This document shows, in pieces, positions 1-11,338 of a DNA stretch of 64,000 bases; the first letter of the stretch is position 1; each line of letters begins with the position of its first letter. The translations under genes were made by a program, and so were the position numbers. The notes below the pieces were generated by a model. It was not told the DNA's origin and ran no database searches. It saw only the letters and a list, made by a program, of their open reading frames with translations. Source of the DNA: Diadophis punctatus similis (lineage: Eukaryota; Chordata; Lepidosauria; Squamata; Dipsadidae); the NCBI GenBank assembly GCA_023053685.1, contig JALIGW010000001.1, positions 74,316,240 through 74,380,239 on the forward strand, given 5' to 3'.

Positions 1-525
1 ACCACTTTAGAATGCCACACGTGGAATATTGCATCCAGTTTTGGTTGCCACAATGTAAAAAGATGTTGAGACTCTAGAAAGAGTGCAGAGAAGAGCAACA
101 AAGATGATTAGGAGACTGGAGGCTAAAACATATAAAGAACGGTTGCTGGAATTGGGTATGTCTGGTTTAATGAAAAGAAGGACTGGGGGTGACATGATAG
201 CAGTGTTCCAATATCTCAGGGGTTGCCACAAAGAAGAAGAAGTCAAGCTATTCTCCAAAACTCCTGAAGGTGGGATAAAAAGCAATGGGTGGAAACTAAT
301 CAAGGAGAGAAGCAACTTAGAACTAAGGAGAATTTCCTGACAGTTAGAACAATTAATCAGTGGAACAGCTTGCCTCTAGAAGTTGTGAATGCTCCAACAC
401 GGGAAAGTTTTCAGAAGAGATTGGACAACCATTTGTCTGAAACAGCATAAGGTTTCCTGCTTGAACAGGGGGAGGAACTAGAAGACCTCCAAGGTCTCTT
501 CCAACTCTGTTATCCTCACAGTGTA
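1..525 (+). mobile_element. CR1 LINE, 3' end of ORF2 plus 3' UTR (truncated by window edge)
   Basis: The plus strand encodes the C-terminal part of a CR1-type reverse transcriptase ORF: residues like VQRRATKMIRRLEAKTYKER, then a GDMIAVFQYLRGCHKEE block and NGWKLIKER. The same blocks occur in the longer CR1 copy at 17973-19081 on the other strand. An in-frame stop near 338 and frame changes show it is dead. After the coding part (about 450-525) comes the typical CR1 3' UTR, with a CTTGAACAGGGGGAGGAACTAGA block followed by a CCAACTCTGTTAT-like end. The 5' part lies outside the window. Confidence 0.85.
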
Positions 526-717
526 ATAATCCTTGAGGCAGGATAGGAAGTTGGAAGTTGGAAAACCTATTCCCATTTTTTTTCAAGTAAAATGATTGCC
601 TGAGACTGTATATTCTGAAGCACAAATGGGAACGTCATTCAGATTATTTCTTGTCATAAAAGCTATACAAAAATATATAACCATAGAAACAGCTTACAAA
701 AATGTATATATTTGAGA

Positions 718-718
<1 letters not shown>
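526..718. other. Unassigned AT-rich sequence
   Basis: I see no gene, terminal inverted repeat or recognised repeat between the CR1 end and the CT array. Reading frames here are short. Confidence 0.5.

Positions 719-800
<82 letters not shown>
719..800. repeat. (CT)n microsatellite, about 82 bp
   Basis: Uninterrupted CT dinucleotides (AG on the minus strand) run from 719 to 800. The frame on the minus strand that reads as alternating Arg-Glu is an artefact of this array. Confidence 0.98.
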
Positions 801-805
<5 letters not shown>

Positions 806-2178
806 TATATACAGAAAAACAAAACAGGGTGTCTTTTTTGCAGGGTGATACATATTTTTGATTGAATATGCTGACAATTGGGGAACGCTGATATTAATTA
901 GATACAGATATCCAAATTCTGATTTATGACTGTGGCCTTCTCTTGTAAAATATATATAGTAGTAAATTAAATGAAAAAGAGCAATTTGGGGAAGAAAAGA
1001 GATTTCATGTTTTCCATATAATTTTTCTGGTAGGATAAAATCATTATCTACGGCTGATAAAAGTGTTTAGTTGTGATTTTGTACTATTTAGCTTTACATT
1101 CTTGGTCCCTTTTGCTACAGGCTATCTTAACCTACCCTGAAGATTCTCATATGGAGTCCTTGTCTGCACAGTCTTGAGACTACAGCCGTCTTTATATTTG
1201 GCATGTTTTGATTCATTTGGTGGTCATTTAGGTACAGAGAAAATGATTCAACGGGCTTTGAAAATGGCATCAGTCCCTTTGCAGAGAAATTCAAAGAAAG
1301 CCAGCAGAAACAAAACGAAGATAGAAGAGATTACATGTCTGAGAGGGAGAAAATCATTCAGCTAGACATAATTGCTGGTTAGCTATATGTTAAATGTAAG
1401 GCCTGCAAGGAAATACTGCAGGAAGTGGTCCTAGTGCATTCAATAATGTAGTTTTCAGTAAATGAGTCACCGCTGACACATAGATCCCCCAAACAAAAGA
1501 ATGGAGCTCACTGGATTGTGTTGTTTTGTGCTTGGCCCAACCTCATAAATTAAATACCAAGGAATAACTAAATGCAGCACTAAACAGAGGTGAAAAAGAA
1601 GATGAAAACTGGAAGGTGGGCAATTGCTATAATGGCTGAGCACATGCCTGCGTTGTAGTCCCTTATCAAGCGGTACAGTCTGTATTGTCTTACGCACAAT
1701 ACAGACTTACACAAAGATAATTCCTAGATATCTTTTCTTTGTTATCCTACTGCAATGTTTAAAGATGCAACTTGGGCATTACCAATATGGCAACTTTTGC
1801 AAATGTTGGTTGCAGAAATATTGTACAGTTGCACAAGTTCCCTCTTTGTGCATTCAATTAGATCTGTGAAAAGAGGAAGTGTGACTCATTCATGGTGAAA
1901 AGTCCCAATAATTTGGGCAGGGGTAAAAGAACAAAGCAAGGGTGCATGTGTTTATTGATGATAAAGATTTGAGTTGCAATGCTATATTTATCTATGTAAA
2001 TGCAGCCCCTTGGAACATACTGTGGTTACACCTAAATAAATGAAGAAAGGTTATAAAGCAATATTGAACCAGGCACAGCAGTTGAACCGCAATAATTCTT
2101 CCATTTGAAACAAGTAGAGATATTCTAGAAATCCCGAATTTGTGTCATTGCACACATGCACATATGTACCTAATAAAT
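801..2178. other. Unassigned stretch without recognisable gene or repeat
   Basis: About 1.4 kb with ordinary base composition. The longest frames (63 aa at 1174-1365 plus, 76 aa at 1467-1697 minus) resemble no family I know. No clear terminal inverted repeats or poly-A tails are seen. Confidence 0.5.
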
Positions 2179-2424
2179 TACCGTAGATACGTTATAGCAC
2201 TTATAGCACTTAGACTTATATACAGCTTCATAGTGCTTTACAGCCCTCTCTAAGCGGTTTACAGAGTTCAGCATATTGCCCCCAACAATTTGGGTCCTCA
2301 TTTTACCCACCTCAGAAGGATGGAAGGCTGAGTCAACCTTGAGCCGGTGAGATTTGAACAGCTGAACTGCTGAACTAGCAGTACCTGCAGTGCTGCATTT
2401 AACCACTGCGCCATCTCGGCTCTT
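2179..2424 (-). mobile_element. Sauria-type tRNA-derived SINE
   Basis: Read on the minus strand, the element starts with GAGCCGAGATGGCGCAGTGG, which contains a tRNA-like RNA polymerase III A box. A B-box-like GTTCAAATCTC follows about 50 bases later. The body has the squamate SINE blocks GGTTGACTCAGCCTTCCATCC and GACCCAAATTGTTGGGGGC, then a tail giving TATATAAGTCTAAGTGCTAT. Four more copies lie in the window (4784, 13288, 26834, 31853). The 78-aa frame over it is not a gene. Confidence 0.9.
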
Positions 2425-2621
2425 AATATTGTTATATTGTGCATAATGAAGTACCCGGGTTGAATCTCTGCTTAAACTGATTGACAGGATGCATAAAGAT
2501 ATTTAATGATGGAACTGTGTAAGTTCTTTAACACGTTTACACAAAAATAATGAAGGATAAATAGTGTGACAAAGATGAGAAAGTTTCCCCACCCCAATTC
2601 TTTCTCAGTGTGATTGTTAGG

Positions 2622-2625
<4 letters not shown>

Positions 2626-2720
<95 letters not shown>

Positions 2721-2723
2721 TTT
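2626..2723. repeat. (TTTA)n microsatellite, about 98 bp
   Basis: A near-perfect TTTA tetranucleotide array. Similar arrays at 20648 and 29128 sit at LINE 3' tails, but no LINE is recognisable next to this one. Confidence 0.97.
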
Positions 2724-3842
2724 GTGGTATTTTGGAATATGCAGAAAAATGCAGGCAGCTGAGTGCTACTCTATCAGACCTTAAAACTGAAAAGAAAGCT
2801 CCCTGGTGTGAATGCAACGTTAAAGGATGACATATACACAGGATCATAAACAATAACCAATATACAGAATGTTTCCGATTCAGATCCTTGGAACAAACTG
2901 TGGACTATGCTGATACAGGGTTAGTTACAGTATTTATTCAAGCACAATATACGCAGGAGAAAGTTGTTGAAATCGCCACTGAAGTTTCTGCAAGAAACCG
3001 TCCAACTGCCCATGGTCATTCATTTGAGAGTTTCAGTCTATTTGAAGATTAAGGCAAATTTTGGAAAACTCTAAGCTTGCAAGGCAGAGAAGGTCTACTG
3101 ATGGAAGTGCACTGTAACTCAGGAACTAACAGAATGTCTGGGCTTCATGCTTAACTTGAAAGAGATACAAGATAAGGAACTAGTTTAGATTTGGAGCACA
3201 GCTGCAGAGATCAGATGACAGTGTCAGCTGAATTTTCCTCCTCACTGGCTCTGTGTGATTTATAACAGGCAAAAGTCTGACCTTTTGTTTGGTCACAGAA
3301 GATTCCATCTTAGGAACTTAAAAAAAAAGCTGATGGAGTCAAAGCTGACAGCGATGGTGACAATAATTCAAAAAGTAGAGAAGACAGTTGTAGATCATCG
3401 GAAGATTTCCAGAAATGAAACATAGGCAGCTGAACTATTTATGGTCTGATCTCATTTTAGATTCCAGGCATGCAGGATCAAAAAAAAGGGGGCTGGGGAA
3501 GGAATAGGGCCATATCATCATGACCCATGTGGCATGCTTTCTTGTTCAAAAACAAAAAGCCCACAGAAGCCAAAGCCCCATGCAAAATGGAAGAGTCATC
3601 CCTAAGATACTCAATGTCATCCGTCAACAGGAAGTAGAAGACCGTCCACCCATCCTGGCACAAATACTGTGCTGAAGACGGGGAAAGGCTTTTAATCAGT
3701 ATATCTCCTGGCAGAGTGTTCTAGAGGCTGTTCCAAGGCTTTAAAGAACTCCATGTGGACTTGTAAGAACAGGTTGTGCAGCCTGAGTAGAAGATGACTC
3801 CACGCTTTTCTCAATGTTGAATAGTGTCTGCATAAGAAAATT
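2724..3842. other. Unassigned stretch
   Basis: No gene or recognised repeat is seen. It contains only short frames (61 aa minus at 3478-3663) and leads into the hairpin at 3843-3898. Confidence 0.5.
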
Positions 3843-3898
3843 ATAATGCAAAAAGAGGCTACAGACCATTGTAGCCTCTCTTTTTTTTTTTGCATTAT
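3843..3898. repeat. Short inverted repeat (hairpin-forming), about 56 bp
   Basis: The left arm ATAATGCAAAAAGAGGCTAC and the right arm beginning GTAGCCTCTC pair, with a loop of about 8 bases. The right arm has a T-run longer than the matching A-run, so the stem would carry a bulge of several bases. No TSD or MITE family was identified. It could be a small palindromic element or a transcribed hairpin. Confidence 0.75.
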
Positions 3899-4000
3899 TG
3901 TTGACATCGTTGATGTATGACATTTTATAATGCGTGGGAAGAGCTCCCATAGCATCAAATTATATATGTTTCTATTTTTTAAAAAATGCTAGGAAATTTA

Positions 4001-4486
4001 CCGTATTTTTCGGAGTATAAGACGCACCTTTTTCCTCCCTAAAAGTGGCTGAAAATTTGGATGCGTCTTATACTTCGAATGTAGCTTTTTTTTCCAGCCC
4101 TAACTAGGTGCTAATAGATCTTCCCAGCTCTTACCTTGCAGGCTTTTTCATTGTTACTCTCTCCAAAGAATGTTTTTCCAGCCCTAAGTTTTTGCAGAAT
4201 TTTTTTTCATTGCTCTACTTGCTCCGAATAAGTTTTTTTCTAGCCCTAACCAGGTGCTAACTATCTTCCCAGCTTTTACTGGCTTGCATGCTCTTTCATT
4301 GTTACTCTCTCAGAAGAATGTTTTTTTAAGTCCTAACCAGGGGATAAAATAATGTGCTGAAGTTGACCAGACTAAGGATGCTAGCCAGATGAATACCTGG
4401 TAGGCAGATTGTTTTCCCCTATTTTCCTCCCCCAAAACTAAGGTGCGTCTTATACTCCGGTGCGTCTTATACTCCGAAAAATACGG
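4001..4486. mobile_element. TA-flanked nonautonomous DNA transposon (MITE), 486 bp
   Basis: The ends are a near-perfect 29-bp inverted repeat beginning CCGTATTTTTCGGAGTATAA and ending in its complement. They are flanked by TA at 3999-4000 and 4487-4488. A block of about 148 bp, recognisable by TTGTTACTCTCT, is duplicated inside (about 4090-4195 and 4240-4330). The right end also repeats GTGCGTCTTATACTCCG twice in tandem. It has no coding capacity. The termini belong to a widespread vertebrate MITE type, but I cannot name the superfamily from sequence alone. Confidence 0.85.
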
Positions 4487-4488
4487 TA

Positions 4489-4783
4489 TATAAAACATGG
4501 AAGCAACCATTCAACAACTCATCCTGTTATAAAGATATTGTAGTTCAATTCAGTAATATTATTTGTATTTAACTATTACATAAAAATACAGTCTTTTATA
4601 TACATACTAATTCCTGAACAGAGAGGAATATGTATACTTCTGGCTAAATGTTTCTTTTCACACTGAATTGACTCAGCTCAATTCATTCTCTCTTCCCAAC
4701 TGTACTTTGGTGGAAAAAGAGCATGTTTGTTGATAGAAATCATCATTTCAGCAAAATAAAGTCATGCTTCTTTCAAGTCACGG
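4489..4783. other. Unassigned short stretch
   Basis: AT-rich sequence between a MITE and a SINE. No feature is supported. Confidence 0.5.
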
Positions 4784-5030
4784 GAGCCGAGGTGGTGCAG
4801 TGGTTAAAAGCAGCACTGCAACCTACTTCAGCTGACTGCTAGTTCAGCAGTTCAGCTGTTCAAATCTCACCAGGCTCAAGGTTGACTCAGCCTTCCATCC
4901 TTCTGAGGTCTGTAAAATGAGGACCCAGATTGTTGGGGGCAATATGCTGAACTCTGTAAACCGCTTAGAGAGGGCTGTAAAGCACTATGAAGCGGTATAT
5001 AAGTCTAAGTGCTATTGCTATTGCTATTGT
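4784..5030 (+). mobile_element. Sauria-type tRNA-derived SINE
   Basis: Begins GGGAGCCGAGGTGGTGCAGT (A-box region), has a B-box-like GTTCAAATCTC near 4857, and carries the conserved body blocks. It ends in a repeated CTATTG tail (4 units). It is full length, about 247 bp. Confidence 0.93.
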
Positions 5031-5215
5031 TTGCATGGACAAATCTATGGAGTTTCTTGGCAACAGGGCCGAAGCAATTTGTGATGGTTTTTTTCCCTGG
5101 AATTCCTAGCTTGCAGCCTTGGTATTCTCTGATGATATCCTACCAGGTCTGACCATGCTTTGCTCTTCCAGATTAATCAAGGTCATTTCAGCAAAGCAGT
5201 GCCTAAAATGTAATC
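5031..5215. other. Unassigned sequence
   Basis: No feature recognised. Confidence 0.5.
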
Positions 5216-5290
5216 CAGTGTTTCTCTACCTTGACAACTATTAAGCCGTGCAGATTTCAATTCCCAGAATTCCTTGGACTCACCCGGGGC
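5216..5290 (+). mobile_element. Fragment of palindromic hAT-type MITE (CAGTGTTTCTC family)
   Basis: CAGTGTTTCTCTACCTTGAC followed by TTCAATTCCCAGAATTCC matches the left arm of the palindromic family seen complete at 62136-62248 and 50370-50494. The right arm is missing or too diverged to call. Confidence 0.6.
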
Positions 5291-5904
5291 TCATAAGCTC
5301 CCCCTACTTCTGGAATGGAATCCATTAAGATTTAACCAAGAATGTTCAAGATGCAATCTTTGTTCTCTTCACACCTCTAAAGATATACTCAGAATAACTT
5401 AATCTCTTTGATATCATCCCTTTAGTGTTGCCCATCGATACAAATGCAACTTCTTCTTAGAAAAGATGAGCATGTTGCTTCTTCGAAGAGGTTTGCTCAC
5501 CTCTTGTGGTTGTTGCTCAATTTTTCTTTTTTTCTTTTCTGTTAATCACTGTGGTTACTATACTATCATCTTCCTCATTGTGACCATTAAAGGCTGTTCA
5601 TGCTGCTAAAACTGCATATGAGATCGACAGCTGAAAAAACTAAGCAAAAAGAATCTTCTAGGTAGAAAGCACAACTCTTCTTTATGTTGTCCAGCCACTT
5701 GCAGGAGCTCTGAACCCAGTGTCTGGATTTGTATTTTCTGAGCTTTCTCATTTCCTATTGATGCCATACTTTAGAAGCAATAGGTATGCTGCATCCCTGT
5801 TCCTCCAGGAAGACTTGAGCTGATGGACAACTAGAGACTTGCTCCAAACCAGTGGGTTTTAAAAGAAAGTTTCATATGGAATTGCACATTTCTATGCTAT
5901 ATTA
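5291..5904. other. Unassigned stretch
   Basis: Ordinary AT-rich DNA with no supported feature. Confidence 0.5.
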
Positions 5905-6600
5905 TAGAATCCTGGAATTGAAAGGGCCTTATTTAGGTTATAGAATTTGACCACCCATTCAATGAAAGAATTCTAGTAAAGCATCCAGAGGTGAGTTCCT
6001 GCCGGAGCTGCCCGGTACACAGCTCCGGTAGGGAGCGGCCGATTGCACAATTTGCGTGCGACTGCTCCGGAGCCCTCTCTGCCGGTCCACCGCGTCGCCA
6101 TTTTTTTCCAGTGATTTTGGGTCAATTTTGCTTCTACGCATGCGCGGAAGCAAAATCGCACTGAAATCTCGTGAGGGGATGCGCGCGTGGGAGAGATTTC
6201 GGCGCGATTTTGCTTCTGCGCATGCGCGGAAGCAAAATCGCACTGAAATCTCACACACACGCGCGTCCCCTCGTGAGATTTTGGCGTGATTTTGCTTCTG
6301 CGCATGCGCAGAAGCAAAATCGTGTGAGGGGGCGCGCGCGCATAGCGAGCGTGCCCGCGCCCGAAGCGTGGAGATGTGCGCGCAGCGCACCGGCACCGGT
6401 AAGAGAGCAACCCGCCGCTGAAAGCATCCCAGACAGATGGTTATATAATCACGCCTTGAATATATTCAATGATGGGAGCCTACCACTTCTTTAGTTAATT
6501 GGTTTCACAGTCAAGATTTTATTATTGTTGGGAGGTTTTTCTAACATTTAACCACATACTATGTTTTTGTAATGCCTTTCAATTTAAAACTGAGCCTGCA
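5905..6600 (-). mobile_element. Old CR1 LINE 3' end, split by a hAT MITE
   Basis: On the minus strand this resembles the CR1 3' UTR. The part at 5905-5985 contains ATAGAATCCTGGAATTGAAA, the complement of the CR1 terminal block. After the MITE (5986-6420), the sequence CCAGACAGATGGTTATATAA and the GATGGGAGCCTACCAC block continue the same consensus. The copy is strongly diverged, so it is old, and it was present before the MITE inserted. Confidence 0.7.
5986..6420. mobile_element. GC-rich hAT-type MITE with 8-bp TSD, 435 bp
   Basis: Starts CAGAGGTGAGTTCCTGCC and ends with the related inverted sequence ACCCGCCGCTG. It is flanked by the 8-bp direct repeat AAAGCATC at 5978-5985 and 6421-6428. The interior is CpG-rich and built from inverted copies of a CTTCTGCGCATGCGC motif. 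This is one of about ten relatives in the window (15220, 23149, 26704, 32914, 50873, 55418, 59844, 61418, 62750). It has no transposase. Open frames inside it are shadows of its GC-rich repeats. Confidence 0.9.
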
Positions 6601-8535
6601 AACCACTTAGATACCTTTTTCAATGGTCCATTGGATCTTATTCCACATTTTATGGGTTTACTAGATCTGGACTGTAAAAACTTTAACCCTTTGCAGTTGT
6701 CTAGCGTTCATCCAGATTTCTGCAGTCCAAAGCTGGTAGCTGGTCCAAACATTTGCTGCCCAATAGCTAAGGTTCTTCAAAAGGGTTGCTAGACCTAAAG
6801 GGAACCAACATTCTCAACCAGTAGGCCAAGACAAACTTGCTCCAAATCTTTTTGCCAAAAGAGTTATGGGCAAGGGAGGAGCCTCTTATAAACTAAAAAT
6901 GGAGCTACATCTGAGTACTGTATGAGGTTATCTTGGCCACAGGAAAAAGTGTTTTCTTAGTTATAACATTAATCACTTCACTGGCAAAAAATATATGTAC
7001 TGTTAATTCCAAAAGTTTCCAGCTGATTCCCACCCACCTCTGCCTTCAATGACTGTTGGAAAAAAATGCTTCTTGAAAGTTGTAAATCACATTATGATAA
7101 CCTGTAGGCTCTTTTAAAAAACAGAGGCTCTTTCCAGCATATGTGGCTGGAACTAAACTAAACTTTAAAAAGACTGGAAGAATGAGGCATCCTTAGCGAT
7201 ATCAGTAAAAAGCTATGTTGCGCTGACTCTGCCTCCTAGCTCCTCCATTTTGCTAGCAATTGCAGGAGACTTCAGTTCCCTTCCACCACAGAAACCTTAA
7301 ATCAATAGCAGCTTAAAAGCTGCCAGATTTCCTCTTCAAAAGTTGAAACAGAAAGGGGATTTCCATGAGTTCCTTGCCCGTGCAGGACACTATAGGCAAG
7401 AGTAAATTGATCCAGCTGCTTGCAATGGAAAAATGCCCAAGGGGATCCAGGAATACATCAACAGATGGAAGAGGATTGTGTTGTCATCACGTGCTCACCC
7501 TACGTGCTCCAGCTTGATCTTCCCCAGTCAGTTAGGAGCTTTTAGCTTCCCTGTCTGTGCTGACTTGCAGGATGAGGCAAAATTACCAGTAATGTTGCAA
7601 CCTCTTCTCATAACATAAAACGGATAAGTTTAGAGTGGCTGAAACTGTCTTGATGTTTCTCCCCCACCCCTTTACCTCTGCTCCTTCCCCAAACATCCTG
7701 GCAACAATAACCTACTTAGCTGAATTAGACTTCCCAAAATGCTCCCAGTGACAAAGTCTGAGAGAGCCCAGGCTATCTACGCAAACAACCTGATTTAGAA
7801 GGTTAACTTGTAACCCAAGGCTATGAAAACACTGAATCCCCTCTCCAGATGGCAAAGTTCAAAGTCCCAGGGACTTCCTAACTGCATGTGCTTAATTAAT
7901 TGCTTTTCCAGCTAAAATGAGGGTAAAGGTAGAATTATAGTAACGCGGGATTTGTTACATTATGTTCCTATTACTAGTCAAATTTATATTACTATTATCC
8001 ATGTTGCTTTCAATATCAAAATTTAAGCATATTATTAGAGACATGTTTTTCATTTCATAACCCTTCCTCTTTTTAAGATGAATGGGAATTCATATCTGGC
8101 CTTCAAGAAAATTTTGATAAATTAGGATATATTCTGCATCCTAGAGCTACACATTTTCATTCTGGGGCTTGTTATTTTTAAAAACCAAATTCTAGTTGTC
8201 ACAGAAGCAGGAGAAAGTTAGAAATGTGATTTTGTTTATTTCAGGCCCTTTCACTGCTGGTGCAAACCTGCTTTTATATTTTCAGTACGGAGATATATCA
8301 TTAGCCTCAGTTATATTTTCCCTGCCCTTTATATCCGCCTTTCAATTTGGTTGTAACACAAAGATAAAAGGAAGTCCATTACTATAAGCATTACAGAGAT
8401 CAATTGTATCAGGCTCTTCTTGAATTGATTCCTTGCATTCCAGTTGGTTGTGATTAGAACAATGAAACTTCTCAAAATGTAGTAGTCCTTCCTTTCCCTT
8501 CCTACTTGGTTGAATTTTATATGATTAACTAATAA
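6601..8535. other. Unassigned 1.9-kb stretch
   Basis: No gene, inverted terminal repeat or LINE fragment could be recognised. The 97-aa frame at 6499-6792 starts in CR1-derived sequence and has no family signature. Confidence 0.5.
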
Positions 8536-8614
8536 ATAATACTAATACTAATACTAATACTAATACTAATACTAATACTAATACTAATACTAATACTAAT
8601 ACTAATACTAATAT
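8536..8614. repeat. (ACTAAT)n hexanucleotide array, about 79 bp
   Basis: Tandem ACTAAT units with no interruption over about 13 copies. Confidence 0.95.
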
Positions 8615-8639
8615 GTATTATTATATTTTATAGTATATA

Positions 8640-9408
8640 CAGTAGAACAGTGATGGCGAACCTTTTTTGGTTCGCGTGCCAAAAAAAGGGGGGTGAGTGC
8701 GCTAGCGCGCGCACGCATGCCCACACCCATTCCCTCCCCCCCACGCATGCGCACAACACCTCCCCATGCTGCCCCCTGCGCATGTGCACACACCCCCACC
8801 CCCGCGCAAAGGCCTTACCGGAGCCTGGGACGGTAAAAAACGACGAAACGGGCAAACCGGAAGTTCGGAAAAATGCACTTCTGGTTTGTCCGTTTTGTCA
8901 TTTTTTGCATTCCGGGGCTTCAGGGAGCATCCCTGAACCCTCTGGAGTGCAAAAAACAGCTCACCGGCAAACCGGAAGTGCGTTTTTCCACACTTCTGGT
9001 TTGTCCGTTTTGTAGTTTTTTGCATTCCGGGGCTTCAGGAAGCTTCCCTGAACCCTCCGGAGTGCATAAAACAGCTCACCGGCAAACCGGAAGTGCGTTT
9101 TCCCGCACTTCCGGTTTGCCGGTGGGCAACGCTCGCGTGCCCTCCGCTATGGCTCCGCGTGCCACCTGTGGCACGCGTGCCATAGGTTCACCACCACGGC
9201 AGTAGAACCTCTGGTCACCACCATAATTCGTTCCATAACTTGTCACAATCCAATTTGGTTGTGACCTGAACCTAATTTTGGAAATTTGGAGCTTACAAAG
9301 AAAATGGTGTGGGAGGGGAAATTGGCCGCATGGAAAAAAATTGTGAATTTCTTGGTCGGAACCCGATTTGGTCGTGGTCAGAAGCGTTTGTGACAAGAGG
9401 TTCTACTG
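8640..9408. mobile_element. TA-flanked MITE split by a hAT MITE
   Basis: The terminus CAGTAGAA (8640-8647) continues after the inserted hAT element as CAGTAGAACCTCTGGTCAC (9200-9218). The other end is the inverted GTGACAAGAGGTTCTACTG (9390-9408). TA dinucleotides flank it at 8638-8639 and 9409-9410. Without the insert it is about 209 bp. A run with GGTTGTGACCTGAACC lies inside. Confidence 0.8.
8648..9199. mobile_element. hAT-type MITE (GTGATGGCGAACC family), 552 bp, with internal 115-bp tandem repeat
   Basis: Starts CAGTGATGGCGAACC and ends GGTTCACCACCACGG. The TSD CAGTAGAA is at 8640-8647 and 9200-9207. Inside, a 115-bp unit starting GGCAAACCGGAAGT repeats at 8851, 8966 and 9081, the last copy partial. 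A relative lies at 17587-17972. It has no transposase; the 107-121-aa frames across it are shadows. Confidence 0.92.
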
Positions 9409-9410
9409 TA

Positions 9411-10628
9411 TTACTGATAATAAAGGCAAAAAAGTCTGGATAATGACATTGCAGTACTTGGAGATAGCAAAAAAGAAGAGAAAGAACTGGCGAAAGTAAT
9501 AAAATACAAAGTCTGCCAATAGAAGTAGAATGACTGTGGCAAAAGAAAGCAAAGATAGTACCAATAGTAAGAGGTGTCTTGGGTGCAATCTCAAAACATT
9601 TGAACACCACTGGGATTAACAAAATGACCATCAGTCAATTGCAAAAAGGAAGCTTTACTTGGAACAGCTTATATTTTGCAAAAAAAAAAAAAAAAAATTA
9701 ACACCATCAAATAACAATATCCAGGTACTTAGATAAAAATCCCACATTCAATCTAAACATCTGTAATATATCATGCATAATATATCATCTCTAAAATGTT
9801 CTAGAAGTGTTTCCCAGTTGAAGACTTTAAAATGTTTCAGATAAATAATAAATACACACCAGCAACCAAACTAAGCATTGTACCAAACAACATAATGTAA
9901 CAATTGTGTGGTGTTGAATGTTTTGCCCTGTGAATTTGAGGTGTAGATAAAGTAGTTATTTGCTTTATGAATGTCACACTGAATGGAAAGAAAAACCCAG
10001 ACTTGATACTGTGGGGCGAAAATGCCCATATGTCACCTGTGTCACATCCACTTCATACAAGAGCATAGTTTCCCCCTGACTCTCCCCTACCCCCAGTGAA
10101 TCCACCAATGATACTACCAAAGAGACAATGTTGCAAGAGACCACTGCTTAAGCCTTTCATCCTACATTGTCATGTAGGTTGAAACTAACACAGTACGTCT
10201 TCAGTAGGAGAAGAGTAGGCAGATCTGGGAGGTGGAGTTAAACATATCATCAGCTTAGAGTCCTTACACTGCCACAAACAATTCAAGTCCAACCCCTCTT
10301 GAATTCTGTTGACTCTTATCTGGTGTCAATTTAGTATTAAACTTTAGTTGACTAGATTCTTGTGTATAGGCTTGAAAAAAAATCTTCTGTGCTGCAACTT
10401 AACAAATGGTCCTGATCCTTTGCACATGACATTTCTCTTAAGAAATTGGTAAATACCGGCAACTTAATCATAAGAATACAAGCAACCAAATATGAAAATC
10501 CCTTAGGCACATAACAGTTTCCCCTCCTTAACACCTCTCACCCAATTATCAAACCCACAGGAGAGAAAACCACATTTCCTCCTTGCAAGACTTCACACAT
10601 TCCCCAAGGCAAACACTTCAGGACAACA
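9411..10628. other. Unassigned stretch with a short poly-A run
   Basis: Contains a 17-base A-run near 9680 and otherwise ordinary DNA. No gene or element was assigned. Confidence 0.5.
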
Positions 10629-10636
10629 CTCAAGAA

Positions 10637-10771
10637 CAGGGGTCTTCAAACTTGGCAACTTTAAGACTTGTGGACTTCAACTCCCAGAATTCTCCAACCA
10701 GCATAGCTGGCTGGAGGATTCTGGGAGTTGAACTCCACAAGTCTTAAAGTTGCCAAGTTTGAAGACCTCTG
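10637..10771. mobile_element. Palindromic hAT-type MITE, 135 bp, 8-bp TSD
   Basis: Nearly the whole element is an inverted repeat. The left arm starts CAGGGGTCTTCAAACTTGG and the right arm ends in its complement with one terminal difference. The TSD CTCAAGAA is at 10629-10636 and 10772-10779. The arms share the ACTCCCAGAATTC block with the elements at 50370 and 62136. Confidence 0.95.
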
Positions 10772-10779
10772 CTCAAGAA

Positions 10780-11326
10780 CATCAAATCAACCACACTATA
10801 AATATTACTGCCCCTAACCTTTTCACCGTTGGCAACCTTTGAAAGCTATACAGTCTGTTATGCTATTAAATAAAACCACCCTCCTCTTCAAGCAGTAGTT
10901 CTATGCATTCATTTTGTGTCCGAGTCCCAGCTTGAACTTGAACTCAGACCTTTCTTCTGACAATACCTGTGAATTTAGAAAGAGAAAGAATCAAAATGAC
11001 AAAAGCAATGTGACATGGTCTGTTGGGTAGACAGAAAAATGCTTCATAAGTCCTATAAGTTCATAACTACTTTTTGAAAACTGGAATACAACTACTTGAG
11101 ATTAAAAAAAATCATTCTAGAATTTAGGCAGGGTCTGATTGGAGCACAATCACAGGGAAATCTTAGGTAGAGATTACGGGTTTCATTACCATAGAGCAAA
11201 ACTCCAGACTACCATTAGGTATCAATAGGTTTTCTGAAGATGTTTGTTACCATCTTTTGGTCATCCAGATTTATGCAACTCAGCAACAGTAGAACTTAGC
11301 AACTTTCGTTGTTGTATGTAGGCACA
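10780..11326. other. Unassigned stretch
   Basis: No feature recognised. It forms the left flank of the L1 insertion. Confidence 0.5.
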
Positions 11327-11338
11327 ACAATATTAGAA

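Noticed and set aside
2179..2424. A true tRNA gene at the SINE head
   Set aside because: A and B boxes are present but no cloverleaf-complete tRNA follows; the body is the SINE.
5959..6494. Several overlapping 77-145-aa frames on both strands
   Set aside because: All arise from repeated GCGCATGCGC-containing arms of one hAT MITE.
8608..9396. Frames of 75-121 aa on both strands
   Set aside because: They are shadows of a MITE with a 115-bp tandem repeat.
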